Positions 18,281 to 26,276 of a stretch of DNA of 64,000 bases are shown here, one piece after another. Position 1 is the first letter of the stretch. Every line of letters begins with the position of its first letter. The notes under the pieces were generated by a model, which did no database searches, was not told where the DNA came from, and worked only from the letters and a program-made list of their open reading frames with translations. The stretch lies in the NCBI RefSeq assembly GCF_020164535.1, contig NZ_JAIQZC010000001.1, forward strand, positions 1 to 64,000, read 5' to 3'. Position numbers and translations under genes: made by a program. The DNA is from Psychroflexus montanilacus (GTDB lineage: Bacteria > Bacteroidota > Bacteroidia > Flavobacteriales > Flavobacteriaceae).

Positions 18281-19072
18281 ATGAGTGATAGTTTAAAAGT
18301 GCCAACGATGGCGTCTTATTTAGCAGAAGGAAAACAACCTGAAGTTTTATTTTGGGTTGGTTGTGCTGGTAGTTTTGATGATAGAGCAAAGAAAATCACT
18401 AAGGCATTTGTAAAAATTTTAAACAATACCAATGTTGACTTCGCGGTGCTTGGTACCGAAGAAGGCTGCACGGGAGATCCTGCCAAAAGAGCTGGAAATG
18501 AATTTTTGTTTCAAATGCAAGCCATGACTAATATTGAGGTGATGAATGCTTATGAAGTTAAAAAAATAGTTACTGCTTGTCCACATTGTTTCAATACGAT
18601 TAAAAATGAATATCCTGCTTTGGGAGGAGACTATGAAGTCATTCACCATACCCAATTTTTGAAGCAACTGTTGAACGAAGGCAGACTCAAAGTTGAGGGA
18701 GGAAAATTTAAAGGAAAAAGAATTACTTATCACGACCCTTGCTATTTGGGAAGAGCAAATGGTGAATATGAGGCACCAAGAGATCTTCTTCGCAAACTTG
18801 AAGTTGAACTTGTTGAAATGAAATCCTGCAAGTCCAAAGGTCTTTGTTGTGGAGCAGGTGGAGCCCAAATGTTTAAAGATGCAGAAAAAGGCGATAAAGA
18901 AGTAAATATTCACAGAACCGAACAGGCCGTTGATGTTAAGCCCGAAGTAATTGCTGCCGGTTGCCCATTTTGTAATACCATGATGACAGATGGAGTTAAA
19001 AATAAAGAAAAGCAGGACGAAATAGAAGTATTAGATGTTGTAGAAATGATAGCAAATGCTGAAGATTTATAA
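18281..19072 (+). CDS. CCG-domain Fe-S protein (HdrB/GlpC/LldE-like)
   Basis: Cysteine-rich redox subunit of 263 aa with two CCG-type domains. The first has VLFWVGCAGSFDDRA, then VTACPHCFNTIKNEY; the second has YHDPCYLGR, then CCGAGGAQMF and AAGCPFCNTM. Such domains bind a non-cubane 4Fe-4S or Fe-S site in heterodisulfide reductases and lactate or glycerol-3-phosphate dehydrogenases. Together with the membrane Fe-S protein at 16515 it probably forms one complex. The electron donor or acceptor cannot be read from the neighbourhood. Confidence 0.88.
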   Translation: MSDSLKVPTMASYLAEGKQPEVLFWVGCAGSFDDRAKKITKAFVKILNNTNVDFAVLGTEEGCTGDPAKRAGNEFLFQMQAMTNIEVMNAYEVKKIVTACPHCFNTIKNEYPALGGDYEVIHHTQFLKQLLNEGRLKVEGGKFKGKRITYHDPCYLGRANGEYEAPRDLLRKLEVELVEMKSCKSKGLCCGAGGAQMFKDAEKGDKEVNIHRTEQAVDVKPEVIAAGCPFCNTMMTDGVKNKEKQDEIEVLDVVEMIANAEDL

Positions 19073-19077
19073 ATAAT

Positions 19078-19560
19078 ATGGTAGTAGATTTTAAAGAGTT
19101 GCCAGATTCCTCTCGGGTATGGATTTTTCAAGCCAACAGAGGGTTTAGCGAAGATGAACTGAAAGAAATAAAACCCAAAATAGAAAACTTCTTAGAAGGT
19201 TGGACTGTTCATGGTCAATCTTTAAAAGCTGGGTTTGAGATACGATATAACCGTTTCATCATTTTGGGTCTTGATGAATCCCAGGCCAATGCGAGTGGAT
19301 GTTCTATAGACGCTTCTGTCCATTTCATACAAAGTTTGGAAAAAGAGTACAATGTAGATTTGTTAGATAAGATGAATGTAAGTTTTAAAAATGGTGAATT
19401 TGTAGCTTATAAGCCATTGTTAGACTTTAAAAAAATGGTTAAACAGAAAGCAGTTTCTCCTCAAACTATTGTGTTCAACAATCTTGTAAATACGAAAGAA
19501 GAATATAAAGAGTTTTGGGAAGTACCAATGACTGAAAGCTGGCATAGCCGATTATTATAA
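19078..19560 (+). CDS. Conserved Bacteroidota protein of unknown function
   Basis: A 160-aa soluble protein with a start like VVDFKELPDSSRVWIFQANR, a central GCSIDASVHFIQSLEK segment and an end PMTESWHSRLL. I recognise it as a small family conserved in Flavobacteriia next to the Fe-S genes. Relatives are sometimes labelled 'ABC transporter ATPase', but it has no P-loop, no LSGGQ signature and is far too short, so that label is wrong here. It follows the CCG gene after five bases and precedes the GH3 gene by five, hence the same operon. Function unknown. Confidence 0.75.
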   Translation: MVVDFKELPDSSRVWIFQANRGFSEDELKEIKPKIENFLEGWTVHGQSLKAGFEIRYNRFIILGLDESQANASGCSIDASVHFIQSLEKEYNVDLLDKMNVSFKNGEFVAYKPLLDFKKMVKQKAVSPQTIVFNNLVNTKEEYKEFWEVPMTESWHSRLL

Positions 19561-19565
19561 AATAT

Positions 19566-22478
19566 ATGGTTTATAAACGTTTTTTAAAAGTCGTCTTTTT
19601 GATGGCTTTTTTTTCATTCAATTGTGTTTTATCACAAAACAGTCTTTTTGCTGATGATGTCAAGTCACAAAGTGAATGGGTAGATTCCATATACTCAAGC
19701 TTGAGTCTCGAAGAAAAAATTGGTCAGTTATTTATGATCGATGTGTTTACAAATAAGTCTGATGCAGAGCTTGAAAAACTAGAGAAGTTTATTAAATCGA
19801 ATCACATAGGTGGAGTCATCTTTTCTAAAGGTAGTCCTTATAAGCAGGCAAAATTCACCAATAAAATACAAAAGGAAAATAAAATTCCTTTACTTATAGG
19901 TATGGATGCGGAGTGGGGACTTTCTATGAGATTGGATTCCACTTATGCTTTTCCGTGGAATATGACCTTAGGAGCAATTCAAGATACAGCGATAGTAAGA
20001 AAGGTTGGTCGACAAATTGGTAAGCACAACAGAAGATTGGGTGTGCACATCAATTTTGCACCGGTAGCAGACATCAACACAAATCCAAACAACCCAATTA
20101 TAGGTAATCGATCTTTTGGAGAAAGTAAGGAAATTGTAATTTCTCATTCAGTTGCTCTTATGAAAGGAATGCATGAAGCTGGAATCCTGACAAGTGCCAA
20201 GCATTTTCCTGGGCATGGAGACACAGAGCAGGATTCTCATAAAACCCTGCCTACAATTAATTTTTCTGAAGAACGCATTAGAGAAATTGAACTTGAACCT
20301 TTCAGGGTTTTAATTCAAGAAGGAGTGAGCAGTATTATGGTGGCTCATCTTAACGTGCCAAGTTTGGAAAACAGGCCTAATTTTCCTTCTTCTTTATCGC
20401 CAAAGATTGTTTCAAAATTACTCAAAGATGAATTAAACTTTAAAGGCTTAGTGATTACAGATGCTTTAAACATGAAAGGAGCTTCGGACAATAATACGCC
20501 AGGTGAAGTTGATTTAAGAGCCTTTAAGGCGGGAAGTGATATTCTTTTGATTTCAGAAAGTGTTCCCAAAGCAATACAACTGATAAAAAAAGCTATCGAA
20601 AGTGGTGAAATAACTGAAAAACGATTGGCTTCTTCAGTTAAAAAAATTCTGTATGCTAAATATAAAGTAGGTCTAAATGAATTTAATCCTATTGAGACTT
20701 CCAACTTGACTAAAGAATTAAATTCAGAAGAAAATGATGCCATCTACCAGTCTGCCATTGAAAATGGAATTACCTTATTAAAAAATGATTTAGGTCTATT
20801 ACCAGTCAATGATGTTGAACACCAGAAAATAGCTTATCTGAAACTTGGAGAAGCATCTGGAGAACAGTTTTTTGAAACTTTAAAGAGTTACGCACCAGTT
20901 CAAAAAATAGGGCATGATGATCCTATTTTGGAAACGGATGGTAAGCTAAACTACGATCATATTATCATCGGTTATCATAAATCTAATGCAAATCCCTGGA
21001 CCAATTATAAGTTTACTCCTTTTGAAATTAAGTTGATTGAAAAAATATCGCAACATAACAAAGTAACTTTAGTGAATTTTTCAAGGCCTTATAGTTTGTT
21101 GGATTTGCAGAGTACTATCAATATTGATGCGATACTTCAAGCTTATCAAAATAGTGACATAGCTCAGTCCGTGGCTGCACAGCAAGTTTTTGGAGCTTTA
21201 AACATTAATGGTAAACTTCCTGTTAGTATTACATCAGCATTTCCGATTGGCACGGGTTATAAACTAAAATCTAACGGAAGACTTGCAACCGATTTTTATC
21301 AAAATCTTGGATTTGATGCAAGCCTAGAAAGAAAAATTGACTCGATTGCCAACTATGCATTAGAAGAAGAAATGACTCCAGGCATGCAAATTTTGATAGC
21401 TAGAAAGGGAAAGGTTATTTATGATAAAAATTTTGGTTACCATACTTACGATAAAGATATAAAAGTAGAAAGTGACCACGTTTATGATCTTGCTTCGCTT
21501 ACAAAAATATTGACTACACTTCCAATACTCATGACTCTGGAAGAAGCAAAAAAAATGACTCTCGATTCTAAGTTACACGAACTTCTGCCAGAACTTGCCG
21601 CTTCAAATAAAGCTAATATTAGTGTCTTAGAAATGCTTTCTCACTATGCAAGGCTTAAGTCATGGATTCCATTTTATAAAGAAACTCTAGAGAATAAAAC
21701 AGATTATTATGCTACAGAATCTTCAAAAGAATTTAGCATCAAAGTAGCCAATAATATGTACCTAAGGACTGATTATACAGACTCGATTTATAAAAGTATT
21801 ATTGAAAGTGATTTGAGAGATACCTTAGAATATAAATATTCTGATTTACCGTATTACTTTCTTAAAGAATATATTGAAGAGCAGGCCCAAACTTCACTAG
21901 ATACTATCGCTCAAAATTATTTTTATAAACCTATGGGATTAAACAATCTAAAATTCTTCCCACTCAATCATTATGATAAAAATAAAATCGTTCCTACAGA
22001 ATTTGATGTTGAATGGCGAAATGAGTTGGTTCACGGGACTGTTCATGACCAAGGAGCAGCAATGCTAGGTGGAGTAGCAGGACATGCTGGTTTATTCGGC
22101 AATGCTCGTGATGTAGCTTCTTTTATGCAGCTTTATTTAAACAATGGAAATTTTGCAGGAAAAAATTATTTTTCTCCAGAGACAATGTCAAAATTCAATA
22201 CCTGTTATTACTGTGAACAAGAGGTAAGACGAGGAGTTGGTTTTGACAAACCCCAGCTTGAAGATATTGGCCCTACTTGTGGATGTGTATCTATGTCAAG
22301 TTTTGGGCACTCTGGTTTTACAGGGACTTATACCTGGGCCGACCCAGAAGAAGAAATAATTTACGTGTTTTTATCCAATAGGATTCATCCGAATGTATCC
22401 AACGACAAACTAATCAAACAAGATATTAGAACTAAAATTCAACTGATTATTTACGAAAGTTTGATAAAGGAAGATTAA
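19566..22478 (+). CDS. GH3 N-acetylglucosaminidase fused to a serine hydrolase (beta-lactamase-like) domain
   Basis: Secreted 970-aa fusion. A signal peptide (residues 1-20) is followed by a glycoside hydrolase family 3 domain of NagZ type, about residues 45-380. It has GVIFSKG, LIGMDAEWGLSMR, the His/Asp acid-base loop KHFPGHGDTEQDSH (near 211) and the nucleophile Asp in TDALNMKGA (near 299). A second GH3-like linker domain extends to about 570. The C-terminal half is a class C beta-lactamase/serine hydrolase fold with the catalytic SLTK at about residue 644. The fusion probably removes GlcNAc from muropeptides and cuts the MurNAc-peptide amide (NagZ plus AmiE-like work), but the second activity is an inference. 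Confidence 0.9.
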   Translation: MVYKRFLKVVFLMAFFSFNCVLSQNSLFADDVKSQSEWVDSIYSSLSLEEKIGQLFMIDVFTNKSDAELEKLEKFIKSNHIGGVIFSKGSPYKQAKFTNKIQKENKIPLLIGMDAEWGLSMRLDSTYAFPWNMTLGAIQDTAIVRKVGRQIGKHNRRLGVHINFAPVADINTNPNNPIIGNRSFGESKEIVISHSVALMKGMHEAGILTSAKHFPGHGDTEQDSHKTLPTINFSEERIREIELEPFRVLIQEGVSSIMVAHLNVPSLENRPNFPSSLSPKIVSKLLKDELNFKGLVITDALNMKGASDNNTPGEVDLRAFKAGSDILLISESVPKAIQLIKKAIESGEITEKRLASSVKKILYAKYKVGLNEFNPIETSNLTKELNSEENDAIYQSAIENGITLLKNDLGLLPVNDVEHQKIAYLKLGEASGEQFFETLKSYAPVQKIGHDDPILETDGKLNYDHIIIGYHKSNANPWTNYKFTPFEIKLIEKISQHNKVTLVNFSRPYSLLDLQSTINIDAILQAYQNSDIAQSVAAQQVFGALNINGKLPVSITSAFPIGTGYKLKSNGRLATDFYQNLGFDASLERKIDSIANYALEEEMTPGMQILIARKGKVIYDKNFGYHTYDKDIKVESDHVYDLASLTKILTTLPILMTLEEAKKMTLDSKLHELLPELAASNKANISVLEMLSHYARLKSWIPFYKETLENKTDYYATESSKEFSIKVANNMYLRTDYTDSIYKSIIESDLRDTLEYKYSDLPYYFLKEYIEEQAQTSLDTIAQNYFYKPMGLNNLKFFPLNHYDKNKIVPTEFDVEWRNELVHGTVHDQGAAMLGGVAGHAGLFGNARDVASFMQLYLNNGNFAGKNYFSPETMSKFNTCYYCEQEVRRGVGFDKPQLEDIGPTCGCVSMSSFGHSGFTGTYTWADPEEEIIYVFLSNRIHPNVSNDKLIKQDIRTKIQLIIYESLIKED

Positions 22479-22517
22479 ATTGAGATGAGTTTAAGAGACA
22501 GATAGGTCTTAATCTTC

Positions 22518-22525
22518 TACTTTTG
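22518..22525 (+). promoter_or_regulatory. -7 promoter box for bshA
   Basis: TACTTTTG matches TAnnTTTG. Transcription would start near 22532, just before ATG 22544, which rules out the in-frame TTG at 22523, because that TTG lies within the box itself. Confidence 0.45.
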
Positions 22526-22543
22526 AAATCTATATTAAAGCAT

Positions 22544-23662
22544 ATGAAAATAGCCATAGTGTGTTATCCCACCTTTGGAGGGAGTGGAGTAGTAGCAACA
22601 GAACTCGGAATTGCCTTATCAAGACGCGGTCATGAAATACATTTTGTCACCTATAAGCAGCCTGTTAGACTGGAGTATTTAAGCAAGTCCATTCATTATC
22701 ACGAAGTTTTGGTTCCAGACTATCCTCTTTTTCATTATCAGCCCTATGAATTAGCTCTATCTAGCAAACTGTTAAGAGTGGTTCAAAAGCATGATATAGA
22801 TATTCTGCATGTGCATTATGCCATCCCACATGCATATGCAGGTTTTATGGCTCAACAGATGCTTCTGGAAGAGGGTATAAAACTTCCTATGATGACAACC
22901 CTTCATGGGACTGATATTACTTTAGTAGGGAGTCACTCATTCTACAAACCTGCTGTAAATTTCAGTATTAATAAAAGTGACGTAGTTACTTCAGTTTCAG
23001 AAAGTCTTAAAAAAGATACTATTGAAATTTTTGATATTAAAAAGAAAATAGAAGTTGTTCCAAATTTTATCGATATTTCTAATTTGAATGAGACTTTTGA
23101 AGATTGTAAACGGCATATGGTTGCTTTTGAAGATGAAAAAGTAATTACCCATGTAAGTAATCTTAGAGAAGTAAAAAGACTTACAGATGTTATTGAAATA
23201 TTTTATAGAATTCAATCCAAAGTTAAATCCAGACTGATTATCGTAGGTGATGGTCCAGATAGAGAGAAAGCTGCAGAACTTGCTAAAAATCTAAAAATTA
23301 AAGATAGGGTGATTTTTTTAGGGAAAAGCAATGAAGTAGAAAGAATACTTTGCTATTCAGATTTGTTTCTACTACCCTCAGAAAAGGAAAGTTTTGGTCT
23401 TGCCGCTTTAGAAGCAATGGCCCACAGGGTTCCAATAATATCATCAAATGCTGGTGGTTTGCCAGAAGTTAATATTCATGGTGTATCTGGCTACTTAAGT
23501 GAAATAGGAGACGTGGAAAGTATGGCCTCCAACGGAATAAAAATTCTATCTGATGAAAAAACTTTAGATGATTTTAAAAAAGGAGCCAGGAAAATTGCAG
23601 AAAAATTTGATGTTGAAAAGATAGTTTGTCAATACGAGAAATTATATCAACACATGTTATGA
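22544..23662 (+). CDS. bshA: N-acetyl-alpha-D-glucosaminyl L-malate synthase BshA
   Basis: Glycosyltransferase family 4 enzyme for the first step of bacillithiol synthesis, joining GlcNAc from UDP-GlcNAc to L-malate. Visible features are the N-terminal MKIAIVCYPTFGGSGVVATELG, LHVHYAIPHAYA, MTTLHGTDITLVG, the C-terminal RLIIVGDGPD and the UDP-sugar binding ESFGLAALEAMAHRVPII. With ATG at 22544 the protein is 372 aa, the usual length. It ends 40 bases before a strong terminator. The gene shows that the thiol of this organism is bacillithiol; the other bsh genes are not in the window. Confidence 0.95.
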   Translation: MKIAIVCYPTFGGSGVVATELGIALSRRGHEIHFVTYKQPVRLEYLSKSIHYHEVLVPDYPLFHYQPYELALSSKLLRVVQKHDIDILHVHYAIPHAYAGFMAQQMLLEEGIKLPMMTTLHGTDITLVGSHSFYKPAVNFSINKSDVVTSVSESLKKDTIEIFDIKKKIEVVPNFIDISNLNETFEDCKRHMVAFEDEKVITHVSNLREVKRLTDVIEIFYRIQSKVKSRLIIVGDGPDREKAAELAKNLKIKDRVIFLGKSNEVERILCYSDLFLLPSEKESFGLAALEAMAHRVPIISSNAGGLPEVNIHGVSGYLSEIGDVESMASNGIKILSDEKTLDDFKKGARKIAEKFDVEKIVCQYEKLYQHML

Positions 23663-23700
23663 TTTAATTTTAAGTGTACATAATCAAACAAAAGCATATA

Positions 23701-23737
23701 AATAACCCCGAAGATATTCTTCGGGGTTATTTTTTTA
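23701..23737 (+). terminator. Rho-independent terminator after bshA
   Basis: A perfect 14-bp stem (23701-23714 with 23718-23731), a 3-nt loop and a T run. It also overlaps the stop-codon end of the convergent mscS gene, so it may serve both strands, though the minus-strand tail is weak. Confidence 0.9.
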
Positions 23738-24646
23738 ATCTTGAATATTCCTGATATCAATTTTTTCGGATCTGAATTTGTTTTTGCCAAAATCCAGAGT
23801 ACGAATTGGGAATGGAATATTAATATCATTTTTGTTATAAGCAGCTTTTATCGCTAAAATCGCTTTATGCTGAGATTTGTATACATCCCCTTGATTTGCA
23901 ACATCTGCCCAAAATCTTAGTTGGTAATTAATTGAACTGTCACCAAATTCAGTATAATAAAATTGAATACTTTCTCCAGGTTGCTGTTCAAATATTTCTT
24001 TAACAGCATTTTCGGTAACTTCCTGAACTTTAGGCAAATCACTTTCATATCCAACCCCACATTCAAGTATTATTCTCCCTCTTGGAGTCCTGCTAAAATT
24101 CTTGAAAGGCGCGTCTACTATTTTGGAGTTTGGAATGACGACCAAGTTATAATCTACGGTTTGTATGATAACACTTCTTAAATTAATGTCTACTACAAAA
24201 CCACTATAATCATTGGTTTCAATCCAGTCACCAATTTGAAGTTTGGGTATAAAACTAATAATTACTCCTGCGAAAGTATTATGTAATGTTCCCTGCAATG
24301 CAAAACCTACAGCCAGACCCACAACACCTGCCGCACCAAGTATGGAGGTTAGAACTGTATTTAAATTTAAAATCCCCAAGGATAGAAAAATACCTATCGC
24401 AATGATGACAACTTTAAATACTTTTACGGAAACAGTTCTTATAGAGTCTTGTGCAGTACTTTTCCTAAATAATTTATCTACCAGTCTACTGGCATATTTT
24501 GCAAATATGACAAACAGGATAAGTACAATAATTGCTAAAATAAGATTGGGTAGATTCAATACTATCGAATCTACCCAACCTAAAACTTTATTTGTTAATT
24601 CAGACCAAGACTTTTCTGTCTTTTGTACAATTTCAGAATCTTGCAT
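23735..24646 (-). CDS. Small-conductance mechanosensitive channel (MscS family)
   Basis: Inner-membrane channel of 303 aa that releases solutes on hypo-osmotic shock. About three helices lie in residues 20-130. The pore-lining third helix and its junction show GAAGVVGLAVGFALQGTLHN, followed by the beta domain (IGDWIETNDYSGFVVDINLRSV, then VVIPNSKIVDAPFKNFSR). The cytoplasmic domain and a PFPIRTLDF end complete a typical short MscS. It is the last gene of the minus-strand stress operon, 7 bases after dps. Confidence 0.93.
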   Translation of the reverse strand: MQDSEIVQKTEKSWSELTNKVLGWVDSIVLNLPNLILAIIVLILFVIFAKYASRLVDKLFRKSTAQDSIRTVSVKVFKVVIIAIGIFLSLGILNLNTVLTSILGAAGVVGLAVGFALQGTLHNTFAGVIISFIPKLQIGDWIETNDYSGFVVDINLRSVIIQTVDYNLVVIPNSKIVDAPFKNFSRTPRGRIILECGVGYESDLPKVQEVTENAVKEIFEQQPGESIQFYYTEFGDSSINYQLRFWADVANQGDVYKSQHKAILAIKAAYNKNDINIPFPIRTLDFGKNKFRSEKIDIRNIQD

Positions 24647-24653
24647 TTTTAAA

Positions 24654-25142
24654 TTATGAATGTTGTTTTTCTTCTATTTTCATAATCCATGCATCTAGCA
24701 TCCAGCTAGTTTTCTCGAGCTCTCTTATGTAAGCTCCTATTAAATCAATTGTACCTTCATCTTCATTTTTTTCTGCAACATCTACCACATTTCTCATTTG
24801 AGATATGATTTTACCGTGATCATTCAGTAAAGCACTTACCATTTCATGGTCTTCAACATCCGAAGATGCTTCCTGAAGATTTGATAATTTTAGATAATCA
24901 GTGAAATTACTTTCAGGCTGAAATCTAAGCGTCAGAATACGTTCGGCAATTTCATCGATTTTTACCTTAGCATCGTTATACATATCTTCAAATTGCTCAT
25001 GCAAGTCAAAAAAATTCTGACCAATAATGTTCCAGTGAAAATTTCTTAATTTTTGATAATATAGATGATAGTCTGCAAGGAGAACATTAAGTTCTTTTAC
25101 AGTATCTTTTGTTTTGGTTGTATCTAAATTTAAATAACTCAT
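24654..25142 (-). CDS. dps: Dps-family DNA-binding ferritin-like protein, copy 1
   Basis: Mini-ferritin forming a dodecamer that stores iron and uses it to reduce hydrogen peroxide. The ferroxidase ligands are in place: FHWNIIG with His near residue 36, HEQFEDMYNDAKVKIDEIAERI with Asp and Glu, and a C-terminal KTSWMLDAW. Length 162 aa is normal. It is about 77 percent identical by eye to the neighbouring copy at 25177, from which it is separated by 34 bases, so the pair arose by tandem duplication. Differences concentrate near residues 80-100 and at the C-terminus. Confidence 0.95.
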   Translation of the reverse strand: MSYLNLDTTKTKDTVKELNVLLADYHLYYQKLRNFHWNIIGQNFFDLHEQFEDMYNDAKVKIDEIAERILTLRFQPESNFTDYLKLSNLQEASSDVEDHEMVSALLNDHGKIISQMRNVVDVAEKNEDEGTIDLIGAYIRELEKTSWMLDAWIMKIEEKQHS

Positions 25143-25176
25143 AAATATTAATTTTTGAATTTAGTTAAACTTCGTT

Positions 25177-25665
25177 TTAGGCGTTTCTCTTGTCTGTTAA
25201 TTTCATATTCCATGCATCTAACATCCAACTTGTTTTCTCAAGCTCTCTGATGTAAGCACCAATTAGATCTATAGTACCTTCATCTTCATTTTTGTCAGCA
25301 ACATCTACTACATTTCTCATTTGTTTGATAATCAAACCGTGATCATGTAAAAGATCTTCTACCATTTCTACATCAGATTTCTCCGAAGTAGATTCTTTAA
25401 TATTCGATAATTTCAAATAAGTTGATAAATTACTTTCAGGTTGAAATCTTAACGTAAGTATACGCTCTGCAATTTCATCTACTTTTAATTTTGCATCATC
25501 GTACATGACTTCAAATTGTTCGTGTAGATCAAAGAAATTATGTCCAACTATATTCCAATGGTAATTTCTCAATTTTTGATAATACATATGATAATCTGCA
25601 AGTAAAACGTTTAATTCTTTTACCGTATCCTTTGTTTTGGATTTATCTAAATTTAAGTAGCTCAT
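25177..25665 (-). CDS. dps: Dps-family DNA-binding ferritin-like protein, copy 2
   Basis: Second Dps paralogue, same length (162 aa) and same ferroxidase motifs (YHWNIVG, HEQFEVMYDDAKLKVDEIAERI, KTSWMLDAW). It starts one base after the stop of the small gene at 25668, so it is co-transcribed with it. It lies upstream of copy 1 in the operon. The two copies differ in enough codons that recent duplication or an assembly artefact is unlikely. Which copy is expressed under which stress is not visible. Confidence 0.95.
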   Translation of the reverse strand: MSYLNLDKSKTKDTVKELNVLLADYHMYYQKLRNYHWNIVGHNFFDLHEQFEVMYDDAKLKVDEIAERILTLRFQPESNLSTYLKLSNIKESTSEKSDVEMVEDLLHDHGLIIKQMRNVVDVADKNEDEGTIDLIGAYIRELEKTSWMLDAWNMKLTDKRNA

Positions 25666-25667
25666 AT

Positions 25668-25967
25668 TTATTTTATCTGTAATTTGTTAAGCATTTTTTC
25701 TGAAACCTGGCCTCCGGACTTTCCGTAGCCATCGACCAGCATTCCTTTATGTCCATCTTTCGTTGTAATGGCATAAAGAATAGAATTATCTGCTGGATTT
25801 GCCATTCCTTCAAATCTGAAATAATGATCAACTTCAAATTCTTCTATGGGATATTTTTTACTTTTTGTTCTGTTTTCTATTTGGTCATCAAGAAGGTTTA
25901 AATCATCAACATACCCTTGATCTCTCAATGCATTCATAGTTTCTGATAATGTATCTTTCTTTTTCAT
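25668..25967 (-). CDS. Small conserved protein (phosphoribosylpyrophosphate-synthetase-like label, function unknown)
   Basis: A 99-aa soluble protein: an N-terminal helix with TMNALRDQGYVDDLNL, then YPIEEFEVDHYFRFEGM and NPADNSILYAITTKDGHKG, ending in MLNKLQIK. I recognise it as a small family in Bacteroidota. Database entries sometimes call it phosphoribosylpyrophosphate synthetase, but at 99 aa it lacks the PRPP loop and cannot be that enzyme. It heads the operon with the two dps genes and mscS, suggesting a stress role, which is inference. Confidence 0.75.
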   Translation of the reverse strand: MKKKDTLSETMNALRDQGYVDDLNLLDDQIENRTKSKKYPIEEFEVDHYFRFEGMANPADNSILYAITTKDGHKGMLVDGYGKSGGQVSEKMLNKLQIK

Positions 25968-26046
25968 TATTTATTAGTATTTATGCTAAATGTAAAGCTA
26001 ATTACACTATAAGTATAAAAATCTAATTGCTTTAATCAATTTTTAA

Positions 26047-26196
26047 CTACTCGTTGTCTTTATTATTATCTTTCGTGTAATAATAGATTCCTAGTGGAAA
26101 ACTTAATAGTAAAAAAATAAACTGTCGGGTAACAATTCCATACAAAGTTATGAGTGCAGCAATAACATAAATCCAAGTCAATTTAGTAATTTTCAT
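26047..26196 (-). CDS. Small two-helix membrane protein
   Basis: A 49-aa peptide with two hydrophobic segments (about residues 7-21 and 25-41) and a charged, Asn/Lys/Asp-rich C-terminus. ATG at 26196 is preferred because the longer reading would start in the loop of the terminator at 26225-26270. It is on its own between the dps operon and clpC. The family is unknown to me; coding capacity is supported by membrane-protein composition and by its position only. Confidence 0.55.
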   Translation of the reverse strand: MKITKLTWIYVIAALITLYGIVTRQFIFLLLSFPLGIYYYTKDNNKDNE

Positions 26197-26224
26197 AAGC
26201 TTGTTTTGAATGGAGTTATTATAC

Positions 26225-26270
26225 CAAAGACATAAAAAAACTCCCATGAAGGAGTTTTTTTATGTCTTTG
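26225..26270. terminator. Bidirectional hairpin terminator after clpC
   Basis: A perfect 20-bp inverted repeat (26225-26244 with 26251-26270) with a 6-nt loop. The inner ACTCC/GGAGT stem is flanked by seven A on one side and seven T on the other, so it reads as a terminator on either strand. It lies 7 bases past the clpC stop codon. Confidence 0.88.
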
Positions 26271-26276
26271 ATTAGA

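Noticed and set aside
18419-18913. 164-aa minus-strand frame opposite the CCG-domain gene
   Set aside because: Phe/Ser-rich composition typical of antisense frames and no start context; the plus-strand gene has clear Cys motifs.
19078-19560. ABC transporter ATPase label for the 160-aa protein
   Set aside because: No Walker A, signature or Walker B motif is present and the chain is too short for an ATPase domain.
21300-22478. Beta-lactamase domain as an antibiotic-resistance determinant
   Set aside because: The SLTK motif is shared by many serine hydrolases and it is fused to a muramidase-pathway GH3 domain, so a cell-wall role is more likely.
24654-25665. Tandem dps pair as an assembly duplication
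   Set aside because: About one residue in four differs and the nucleotide sequences differ throughout, so both are real genes.
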